DNA of 64,000 nt from Sinonovacula constricta (Eukaryota > Mollusca > Bivalvia > Cardiida > Solecurtidae). Where the stretch lies: assembly GCA_007844125.1 (NCBI GenBank), contig CM017564.1:18008594-18072593 (forward strand), read 5' to 3'. A program made the position numbers and the translations under genes. Each line of letters begins with the position of its first letter. Position 1 is the first letter of the stretch. This document shows, one piece after another, positions 20,942-31,270 of this stretch. The notes under the pieces are model-generated. The model ran no database searches. It had not been told where the DNA came from and was given only the letters and a program-made list of their open reading frames with translations.

Positions 20942-21659
20942 TTATACTTATCCCTCTCGACGATCCCTGGATTGAACCAGTATCTCGCGTTTGAAAAATA
21001 AATAATGTATTGTTCAATATAGAATCGTCTTGTCTACTTTACTTAACTCAAGTGTAGGAGATTTAGGGAATTACTACTCCTGCTGTTGCTGGGGTGGTTG
21101 TTGTTGTTGCTGGGCTGTTGTTGGTGGTGGAGCTGCTACATGCACTTCTGCTTGTCATTGAAACATGCATACGTTAATATTATGTTATTAAACATTAAAT
21201 ACGACTTTAGATTTAACTTATAAATACAATAAACTCTTAATGTAGCAAGAGTTGGTAACGTTGTGAAATTACACGAGCTAAAATCAGGAGCTATCGTTTA
21301 CTTCCTAGTAACACTAGTAAGATGTGCTAGAAGGGTGTATAAAATAGAAAATGGCTTTGTGTAGTAAAGTTTTCTATTTCAACACAGATTGCATATGTTA
21401 TTATTATACGACATTCCGTATTGAATATGTTTATGTTAATTAGGTTTATCGTTCCACCAACAGTATTTCAGTTATCTGGAGATGGCGTCCACTTGAAACA
21501 TATATAGCGCTGCCTTCGTTGTGTTGTCCTGTCATACTACTGCAAAGGACATGTTGAATTCTTTATCATTACATTTTCCACAAATATATTAATAAACGAA
21601 AGGCAAAAACTTAAAGAAAAAATAAAGAAAACAAACAAAAACACAATAAGAATATATTA
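20942..21659. other. no gene seen
   Basis: AT-rich sequence with a short GTTGTTGCTGG-type repeat near 21080-21125 (a possible promoter-proximal microsatellite for the exon at 20838-20941). No ORF or mobile-element end was recognised. Confidence 0.3.
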
Positions 21660-22162
21660 CTCAGTTATATGAGCATTGCAACATATGCCAATATTTGAAA
21701 AGGCACAGGTCAAAGGTGTTCACATGCAAGCCGAATGTAAGAACAAATCTGTTATGAGTTATTTGGCAAAATGAACCAAACCCAACAGTTATCTCCTTAG
21801 AACGGTCAGTCGGCAAAAGGGACTGATGTTAAACCGGTTTTACAGACCTTAAACATCGCAATTCCTAAGTGGTTTCTCAAAAGCAAACAATGAAAAGAAA
21901 TTAGATCTATTAGAATAAAAATTCTCCAAGCGATGAGGTTTTCTAAACAAAATAGTATTTAGAAGACAGAAGTGTTATTTTTAATAGAAAATCTGAACAA
22001 AATTGTTCATTGTTAGTGAAACTGTTTGAATCAAGAAAGAAAAAAGTGACAAGCACAAACGGCTGCAACATCCCGTCAATGTGAAGATGGAACTGAGGAA
22101 CCGATGTCAAACGTCTAACAAATGAAATACACGTAACAATCCTAACAGAATGGGAAAAAAAC
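21660..22162 (-). mobile_element. diverged 3' fragment of a Penelope-like family, antisense
   Basis: Contains AACGGTCAGTCGGCAAAAGG (21798-21817), complement of the conserved 3' block of both full PLE copies, and near 22070 GCAACATCCCGTCAATGTGA, resembling the complement of their CACTTTGACGGGATGTTG. The first part (TATGAGCATTGCAACATATG) recurs near 26289 and 36652. No RT is preserved. The foldback element abuts its right end. Confidence 0.45.
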
Positions 22163-22886
22163 GGTATGACTTATTAGCGGATATGAATTCATATCCCCGG
22201 ATATTAATCTTGGGGTGCGGATATGAATGTAAAAATCAATATTTAAGAGTCTTTCTTTAGATTTTTCTGTGTTTATATGTTCTTTTCCGTATTAAGTGGT
22301 ATATGAAATAATTTAGATTAAGTATTTTTATAATTAGATAGATAAAGTAAAACATATAGATCTTTATGCATATATGTGAATTTATATCCGTGGTCACTAA
22401 GGGTACGGATATGAACATTGAAATTGGTCATCTTTACATTATTATTGCATTTAAATATAGCCGCACCACAGTTTATATGGATCGTGGACATGGGGGATGA
22501 GGGTACGGATATGAAGGTTAATATTATTATCTACAAATTAATTTGTAGTATTCTTTTTTACTTTGAAACAATATTATTAATTTTAATTAATGAAACCCCC
22601 TTTCATGAAACTATACACGCATTTACATAATTATTGTATATAAATAAAGCCGCAACAAAGTTCATATCCGTGGTGATGTAGGGGACGGATATGAACGTTA
22701 AAAGCATTATCTGAAACGTAATTTGTAATATGCTTGTTTACTTTGGCGCAATGTCATTATTTTTAACTCCCTATAATGAAAGTGTAGATGCCTTTACACA
22801 AATGTTGCATATAAATATAGCTGCACCAGAGATCACATCCGTGGACATAGAGGAGTACGGATATGAAGTTAAAATCTACAACTTAA

Positions 22887-23120
22887 GGAGGGATGAGGGA
22901 TTTGCAGGCATTTTTGCTGATACTGTGCAGCGACATTTCTATCATTATAGCACAGGGGCACTTATGAAGTGCCCAGGGATTGAACCCGGCCGGCCAATTA
23001 TACTGACACCGACGAGTCAGGCGTAATGCTCTCCCTAAGCCCCGAGCGTGGAAAGGAACTACTACCAATTTTTAAAGTCTTTGCTTTGACCCGGCCTTGG
23101 TTTGAAGCCGCGACCTCCCG
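22887..23120 (-). mobile_element. tRNA-like SINE with 15-bp target duplication
   Basis: Flanked by AAATCTACAACTTAA at 22872-22886 and 23121-23135, a perfect 15-bp target-site duplication. On the minus strand it has GGTCGCGGCTTCAAACC (T-arm-like) near its start and GGGTTCAATCC as a B-box match further in, after a CTTAGGGAGAGCATTACGCC A-box-like stretch. A second copy lies at 50020-50228. It encodes nothing; ORFs overlapping it are chance. Confidence 0.72.
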
Positions 23121-23257
23121 AAATCTACAACTTAATTTGTTAAATTGTTGTTTACTTGGATGCAATATTATTCTTTTTAGTTAATAAAACTCCTTTTCAT
23201 GAAAGTTTACGCACCTTTACATAATTATTATACATAAATAAAGCCGCAGTGTTCATG

Positions 23258-23940
23258 TCATGTATTCATGTATGCCATGTCCGTGTCCTGTATCACCATG
23301 TCCGTATCATGTATCACTATGTCCGTGTCGTGTATCACCATGTCCGTGTCCTTTATCCCCATGTCCGTGTCCTGTATCATCATGTCCGTATCATGTATCA
23401 CCATGTCCGTGTCCTTTATCCCCATGCCCGTGTCCTGTTTCACCATATCCGTGTCACGTATCGCCATATCTGCGTCATGTATATACATGTTCCGTGTCCT
23501 CTATCACTTTGTCCCTGTCCTGAATCGACATGTCCGTGTCCTGTATCGTCATGTCCGTGTCCTGTATCGTCATGTCCGTGTCCTGTATCACGTTTTACCA
23601 TGTCCGTGTCCTGTATCGCCGTGTCCTTTAAACCCATGTCCGTGTCCTGCATCCCCATATCCGTGTCCTGCATCCCCATGTCCGTGTCCTGTGACACCAT
23701 GTCCGAGTCCTGTATCACCATGTCCGTGTCCTGTATCACCATGTCCGTGTACTTCATCCCCATGTCTGTGTCCTGTATCGCCATGTCCAAGTTCCTTATC
23801 GTCATGTTCATGTCATGTATCCCCATTTCCATGTCCTGTATTATTATGTCCATGTCTTGTATCTCCCATGTACATGACTAACAGCCCCATATCCATATCC
23901 TGTATCCCCATGTCTATATCCTGTATCTCCAGTTAATATC
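23258..23940. repeat. 21-bp minisatellite (TCCGTGTCCTGTATCACCATG)
   Basis: About 30 copies of a 21-bp unit, with ATGTCCGTGTCCTGTATC as its core and occasional TTTATCCCC or CATGTAC variants. Because 21 is a multiple of 3 and the unit lacks stops, several frames on both strands stay open for up to 222 codons; none has a start context or flank suggesting a gene. It lies within the foldback element. Confidence 0.93.
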
Positions 23941-26177
23941 CCGTATCCCCATACCTGTATCAAATACCTCCCCGGTCACATTTCATATATCCATATCAAT
24001 TACAATTTATCTCCATAACTGTATCAAATATTTCATATTTCTTATTCGGTACCAGTATTTCATATCATATATAAAACAATGTTGCAAGAAAAGGTGGTAC
24101 TATTTTTCAAATCGTATCCCTTATGCCCATGGGCATGTATATTTGTGTAGAGATATTGTTTACAATATATTATTAAAAAACGGTATTTTTAGTGATAATG
24201 GTTTGATATTTTTAATTGGTTATGTTACAATTACCAAAGGTATAACAATAATGGAGACATTAATTTCGTTATTTCGGTTTTTCTGTCTATATCCTGCATA
24301 TCCTTCGTGTCTAAGGATATGAACTATGGTATGCCTGTTGATATGTTCACTAATAACGATTATGTTAAGACTTGTAAAGTTTTAAAGATTTGTTTTAAAT
24401 AGCTGATTTGCATTAAATTAAACAGATATACAACCAACAATGTTGTATATATTGTCAATGTTGCATATATTGTTTTGATCTGTATTCTGTAAGTACGCAG
24501 ATATAAATTGCATTTTACTTTTACATTTCGTCATTACAAAGAAAAATGATATGAATACGAACATACATCATTTAAATGATTATTTACATCACAAAATACG
24601 TTGGTTTACATATTTATCACAGCAATATCACAAAGTTTGGCGTGTGTATAAATCCGCCCATCTTATTAGTAGCCGCTGATTTTTGTGTACCTGCATTTGC
24701 ATGTTTCTTAACGATGAACCATTAGGTAAAGACGGTTATATAGTTCTTATACAGTTTTTGTTCATTAAAGAATTGGTATCCTCAATAGAAAAGAGTACAA
24801 ATATAAATTACAATACAGTAATGTTGTCGGTCTATATGTTTACCATGTACACAAAATTATAAATAACGATTATTATATTTTAAGGAAGCGTTATTTAGCA
24901 TTTTATACAGTGATCTGAAGAAATAAATGTAGTAATGCAGTATCAACATAAACAGAAAAGAAACCACGATGTTAATACAGATTGTCAGTGTTTAACGTTC
25001 ATGCCGTTTGTACAATGATATGAACTTCGTTTTTTTTCATTAAATAAATCAGGTAAAGTTGTATGCTATACGAAAATACCCAAGTAAAATTATTGTATTG
25101 ATAGAACATGCAATAAACTTATACAAAACACATAAATTTAATAAAAATGAAGACGCGGCTGTGGGTATATTTAATAACAACAATTATGTAAAGACTCGTA
25201 AAATTTCATGAAAGTGGTTGAGTGACCTAATTATTTTTTATATTAAACAAAATTTTAAGAAAAACAACATTAAGTGTTGAAGATAGTTTAATGTTAATAT
25301 CCGTACTCCGTATGTCTACGGATATTAAAGTCTGTGGGGATATCAGTATATTTATTTTTAGAAAGTGTGTAAAAAAATAGGATTTACCTCTGTCAAAGGA
25401 TGCAAAAACATTAAAACAAGTTATATTACTATATAACATTGTTCTTTAAATCAACCATCATTGTATGTTATACGAAAAAACAAAGTGACATTATTTTATT
25501 TATAGAAAATAATAGATTTTCTAGAAAACACATAAATGTAACTTACATGGGTGTATATAATGATTTTCACGTTCATATCCGTACCCTGTCTGTCTACGGA
25601 TATGAACTTTGGCGCGGCTGTGGGAGTATGTATTACCAACAATTATGTAAAGACTCGTAGAATTTCATAAATTGGCTTAATTCATTTTAAAATAATTATA
25701 TTACCCTAAAATACATCAGTTAGTGGTAAAGACATTCATTTTTTGTTCATATCCGTACCCCGTATCTCCAGGGATATGAACTTCCGTGCGGCTATCGAAA
25801 TATTCATTAACAGGAAATTTGTACAAAAGGTATACCTCTTTAAATAAAAGTTAAGTAATTAAATCAATAACATTTCATCAAAATTAACAGAAATAAAACA
25901 AACACTGCTGCAGATGGGAATTTAGTGTTCCAATCCATACCCTGTATGCCCACGGATATGAATTCCAACATGTCTCTTTTTATTACATCAATCACAATTA
26001 CATTTAATATGAGAATACCTAATGTTAATTAAATGTAGAATTAAAAGAAGATACACTAATGTAACTAAAAACATAAATATAACATAAATGGGTGTAAATA
26101 ATGATTTTACGTTATTATAAACGTACCCAGGATTCATATCCGCGGATATGAATTCATATCCGGTAAATAGTCATACC

Positions 26178-27708
26178 TTAAAAAACACATAGATAATCAA
26201 TAGATTACATGCACGGGGAGATTTTTTACGACCGCCACACTACACGAGTAACATTGTTGTAATCATGAATAATATAGGGCAAAGTCCTATGAGCATTGCA
26301 ACATATACTACAAATCGTCGTTAAAAACACATTAAGCCCGAAGTAAGAACACGTCAATCACCCTTCGTCCCCTATGATCAGTTATGAATATCTAATCAGT
26401 GGATTAGTTATGAATATCGAATCAGTGAGAGCCCGCAACCGGTGAGAAAATAGTTTCTTTAGACAATAGTATCAGCGCTGTTATTACGCATTGAAATAAA
26501 ATACGGTAGTTTGGGGAAAAAACACAACAAAAACAACAGCGCATGCAGACGGGATTTTTTAAACATATCAGCGCTTTAATTACAATACATCCTTCCGCAT
26601 TATTGAAGACTTTAACTTAATTTTAGCATAATAATTATATGAGAACATATCTAAGAACATGAGATAATATTTGAAGATAAACAAAACAAGTTTTCAATAA
26701 CTATTTATTCTTCAGCCTCCAACCTTATGTACTGTAAAAAATAGCAAGCATTACTGATGATCCATGAATATTAACTTACCAAGGCATGCCCGGACTTTCG
26801 TAATCAAAAAGGCGCATGACACAATAAATATAAGTTTCTCTCTAGCCAGAAATTACGTATCTGAATGAACGTACAAAAAATATTAATGAAGTTGAAAAAA
26901 ACATAAATGTTTTAGTACAGATACTCAACGGAGTTTGACCAATTTACTGGCGCTAGTGTTGCGTCCATTGAAAGAACACGGGTTACATTTTTATCAATTT
27001 TTTTTTTTTAAAATTATAGGGCAGTGAAAAGTCAGTGGTTAAATGACATTATCTATCCTGCAACCGATGGAAGATGTTTGATCCGAAGCCGTTCTAATAT
27101 GGAGACTTCCATCGTGACGAAATAGATTGAAACCCAATATTCTGTAATGGCGACTTTCATCGTGACGGCGAAGATGAAGAGGGCTGAAAAAAATGACGGT
27201 TAGAATTTGAATTCTCACCTTTTACTAAAACAAAAGTGGGAAAAAAAACACAATATATTCGCATGATTTTTTTCTCTTTTAGCAATGTTGAAATGAACAA
27301 ACGCTTTTTAAAAGCTTTTATTTTAAGTATTTTTGTAACAGGACCATGACCAAGGACATAGAAATCACATTCCTAAATGTTTGTGTAACAATATATTTTA
27401 AAGATTTTTTGAATTAAAGTGAAGGTGAATCAGTACTTTAAACAGAAAAAATACAGATCAAAGAAAATTTCATTCTTTCAAAAAGTTAGGTCTAACATTT
27501 AAAGGTCATCAATACTATTGCTAAGGTTTGAGTATTTGAAGAGGAAAAAGTTCTTTGAATATGCCTATCGTAAAAACAAAGCCAGTGTGTAAATTTTACC
27601 AGTTTTCATAATCTTTGTAAGTACATGGGTTTCATTCGGGACATTTTAAATATGACATTCGATTTATGTGAGTATCAGTACAATCCGGAATCTTTCCAGA
27701 TAATAAAC
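26178..27708. other. no gene seen; short Penelope-like fragment near the left edge
   Basis: 26280-26305 repeats the CCTATGAGCATTGCAACATA sequence found near 21667 and 36649. ATCAGCGCT motifs at 26471 and 26566 recall the Penelope-like 3' repeat. The rest is AT-rich with no ORF. GACTTCCATCGTGACG-like sequence occurs twice (27103 and 27151). Confidence 0.35.
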
Positions 27709-27888
27709 TCATCGAAAGAATACCAAACTGTCTTGCGCATTTTCATATGGAATTGGACTAGTATTTGGCAATTTGGCTGAATCATCTATATTATAATTGT
27801 CAAGTATTGCAGACTTAAAATCCCAATCATAATCCATAACACCAAACAGATTTTGTGGAAATAAAGATGGTTCGGTCTTTTCTTGTTA
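27709..27888 (-). CDS. possible terminal exon of an unrecognised gene
   Basis: Open for 59 codons to the TGA at 27709-27711. It reads EPSLFPQNLFGVMDYDWDFK followed by SAILDNYNIDDSAKLPNTS and more, an acidic composition with no simple repeat, which looks coding. There is no long ATG-initiated ORF, so it would be a last exon. The hAT element begins 85 bp upstream of it on this strand, so the hAT insertion may separate it from earlier exons (a zinc-finger ORF lies at 33300-33583 on the same strand). Family not recognised. Confidence 0.3.
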
Positions 27889-30295
27889 GTTTGAGTCAGC
27901 AAAGGGCTCTTTTGGGGCGCTAACAAACAAATCGGGAGAGGGAGATCTTGTGCGCTCGTTGCATCCTTAATTCAGGGCTCTACATTAACTTTTCAGCAAA
28001 CTTGACCTTCGGGCAAGTACTGAAAAAAAATACTTGCCCGAACCAAATTTGAACTTGCCCGAATAGTCATTTTCATATTTCTTTACTGGAAAAGCAAGAT
28101 GGGGTTGTAAAATGGTGTTTTAATTACAATACACAACTCACTTTACATTATCATGTGTTTAATAAAGATTTCCTAACAAAACAATAAACTTGGAGAAACT
28201 GCAATAAACTTTTCATTTAAAAACTTAGTCATCGTTACATACAACATGTATGTCCTAAAGTATCTGAAGTCAGAGGTTGTACAACAATTCAGCGAACATT
28301 ACATTCAGTCAGTGTCAATGTCAAAATCCTCTTCCCCTGTAAACAAGGGCCGTCTGCTCCTCTGACCTCCAGTGTACCACAAATTCAGTGCTCGGGTGCA
28401 GTTATATTCGCCCACTGGTGGACCAGCAACGTAGATGGCCATGGGGCAATTTAGCATCTCAGGCTGTAGAGAGGCTCTCCAGTCAGATTTTATTCTGGCC
28501 ATGGCGGAGAAACCTCTCACAAATAGCACTCGAGGTAGGTATGACCAACACGATTTCCACTAACATCAGGATATTCTTGTACCTGTTCTGCAAATTTTCG
28601 TCTGTGAAGAGTTTCTTGTACAAGACCTCAGTTGCACGTTCCTTGTGTCGAAACATGTGAGCCTTTAATGCAGCCCATTTTAGCTCAATGCTATCAATTT
28701 GACAACCCATTCGTTCAAGGGTGTCCCTAAAGTAGTCACAGAGTGTGACGATCTGAGCTTCTCCATATGTGGCCAGGTCAGGTTCGGATTCAGGTAAGTT
28801 TACCATGAAAAATATATGCATTGCTTTTAGGACTGGTGATGTATCAAGATCTTTGAGTCTTCCACTGATGTGGTCAATTATGCCTTCCACTAAGGAGTTC
28901 TTTTTGGTAGTAATCTGTTCTTCTGTCAGTGGAGAGCGTGACAGCTGAACTTCTTTGTACACTAGCTGCTCCGTAGTACCATCAAGAAAACTTTGAAGAT
29001 TCTTGCCTGGACGTTGTTGCAGAGCCACAAGCCTTAAACAAGCAGTTTCAAGGGCATCAAGAGCATCGGGTATAGAGCACGTATCCGTTTGGAACTGAAG
29101 TGACAAATAACTTAGTATCTCGAGGACATCTTGAAGAAAATGCATGTAGTGCATCTGCTTTTCACACTTGAGATGCTTCAAGATGTGTTTGGCACGACCC
29201 TGGACATCTGCACTACCATTTGCTCCCTCAACAATGTCCTCGGTATGTTTCTGGCTTCAACAGAATGGCCAAGGAACGACTAAGGTGTGGCATCCATCGC
29301 GTGCCTTCTAGGTTTGCTGGGCGCAAAATCTTTACTTCCAGAGCTTCAGCTAAGCTACTTAACTCGCGAAGGACTTTTGTTGAGTAGTGGTAATGCTTAT
29401 GCAAGTGAAGAAGAACTGACTTTATGTTTGCAAAGACACCTGCATCTCGGTCCTTCAGGGCATCAAGCACTCCCAACTCTAAGCGATGATTCACACAGTG
29501 CATGGGGATAAGCTTTGGTGCTTTTAAGAGAGCTGTTACACTGTGGTGTTTACCCAAGTTTACACTGGCGCCGTCACTGCCAGTACCAATGAGCATATCC
29601 TTCCATCCCTCTATGTTGGACATAGCACCTTCGATGGCTTCCAAGACACCTTCAGCATGAGCGTGCTTCACAGTCTGCATCTTGATGTAAAAACATCTAG
29701 GGACACCACCAACAACCTGGAGTGACAAATATCAATAAAGGTATTCCAGTTGAAGTATAAGAACATGTTTAAGTAAACTTCAGGCAATAAAATTTCTTTT
29801 ATATCAAATTGCCAGTTGTCGCTTACTATTGTATTTTGGCCTTACTGCAGTATAATAACATCATCAACAATTACCTATGTGTAGAGTACATGTAGAGCGA
29901 CCATCATATTCTTGTAATGTTACATCTACTTTGCTTGAAATTTACCACCTGCAAATTTTTACATCAGAAATTCCTTGTTAATTTAAAACATGTGTAGATT
30001 TACGTCTCATTTAATTAGCCTAACCACTCTTGCATACACCAACTCATTCTCATAGACCGACACATCCGTTGTTCCATCGAACATTATAAAGAGTACCCTA
30101 TCCTTCTTCACCATGTCATCCCCGATATTCTGCAGATCCTTGTAAATAAATGTCATAAACCTGAAATCAATAATGACACATTTGATTATAACACTCTTGG
30201 TTTTATTTAATTATAATACCTGAGTCACTCAACCTTATTAAATAGTTAGATTGCATGTCATGAAAGTAATGCTTTTTTTACCAACACATTCTTAG

Positions 30296-31146
30296 AAAAG
30301 TTTACTATGTGGACTTGCACGGATGTTTGTGAAGCTTTACGTTTTCTATTAGACAATATTTACATAAAATGCGGTGACACTTTATTTAGACAAGTAATTG
30401 GTATCCCTATGGGAACCAACTGTGCACCATTAATTGCAGATTTGTTTTTATACTGCTTTGAACGTGACTTCATGTTAACTTTATCCCCTTCAAACCAAAG
30501 CCACATTATAGAGGCTTTCAATTTAACGTCACGCTATCTTGACGATATTCTAACTATAGATAATCCTTTCTTTTCTCAAATGATCCATCTGATTTACCCT
30601 CCAGAACTTACCCTTAATAATGCAAATAACTGACATTTAAATGCAGCATTTCTAGACATTGAGATCAATATTTCCAATGACAACGTCTCTACTAAAATCT
30701 ATGACAAGAGAGATGATTTCAACTTTAGTATTGTGAATTATCCATACCTTGATGGTGATTCACCTCGTGCTACCTCCTATGGTATTTACATATCACAACT
30801 TACAAGGTTTGCACGAGTTTGTACTAAAGTAGAAGATTTCAATGCTAGAAACCTGTTTATTTCTTCTAAACTGTTACAGCAAGGCTTTCGTTTTCATAAA
30901 TTAAGAAAAGCGTTTTCAAAATTCTTTCACCGCAATGATTTTATTGCTTCTAAGTATGATAGCAGTATGAAAACACTTATGCAGAAAGGCATAAGCCATC
31001 CTGCATTTTATGGAAATGTTTTATACAAGTTAAAGAAGATCAAGGGTCTCAATAACTTTTCTGACCACTTTACAAAACTTCAGAAAATGTATTGCAGACG
31101 GTTACAACCCGGGAATACTTCGATGTACTGCATTGCTTGCAATTGA
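30296..31146 (+). CDS. partial reverse transcriptase with in-frame TGA (Sec candidate), frameshifted near the end
   Basis: From the truncation the frame runs CTDVCEALRFLLDNIYIKC, the VIGIPMGTNCAPLIADLF fingers/palm box, SRYLDDILTIDNPFF (intact catalytic YxDD), then TGA at 30631-30633, then HLNAAFLDIEI and the same downstream blocks as copy 1. Frames before and after the TGA are in register (30307 and 30733 differ by a multiple of 3). A 2-bp deletion near 31080, relative to copy 1, shifts the last 25 codons, so this copy ends early. The family is a Penelope-like RT; the N-terminal part is absent. Recoding of the TGA as selenocysteine is inferred from its conservation and the SECIS-like hairpin. 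Confidence 0.72.
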
Positions 31147-31206
31147 CCCTTTTACAGTCAAGAACTTGCATTGCTTTTAAATTACACGATGACCGGACAG
31201 GTCGTT

Positions 31207-31270
31207 GAGACGATATGAAAACAGTGACTTAAAGCCATAATTGGACAGTCACTGTTGGATTTCTTGTCTC
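31207..31270 (+). promoter_or_regulatory. SECIS-like hairpin, copy 2
   Basis: Lower stem GAGAC (31207-31211) with GTCTC (31266-31270); quartet ATGA (31215-31218) and GGAT (31257-31260); fully Watson-Crick 10-bp upper stem AACAGTGACT (31220-31229) with AGTCACTGTT (31247-31256); apical TAAAGCC with AA 12 nt after ATGA. Where copy 1 has a G-U pair this copy has G-C, so pairing is maintained. Confidence 0.76.

Larger units (their letters stand above)
22163..26177. mobile_element. foldback-type element with repeated hairpins, about 4.0 kb
   Basis: Ends are inverted copies: GGTATGACTTATTAGCGGAT at 22163 and the complement of a GTCATACC end at 26170-26177, each leading into a palindromic GGATATGAATTCATATCC. 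Hairpins of the form TTCATATCCGT, 10-16 nt, ACGGATATGAA recur about every 170-200 bp in both arms: near 22382, 22470, 22661 and 22832 on the left; 24290, 25297, 25570, 25746, 25930 and 26130 on the right. Left-arm hairpin spacers are the complement of right-arm ones, and the surrounding GCCGC and AATTATGTAAA sequences are also inverted, so each arm is a reversed series of sub-repeats. No transposase is visible. Long modular inverted arms are the mark of foldback/TU-type elements. Confidence 0.65.

Noticed and set aside
23258..23936. ORFs of up to 222 codons on both strands
   Set aside because: Produced by a stop-free 21-bp repeat unit; no start context or non-repeat coding flank.
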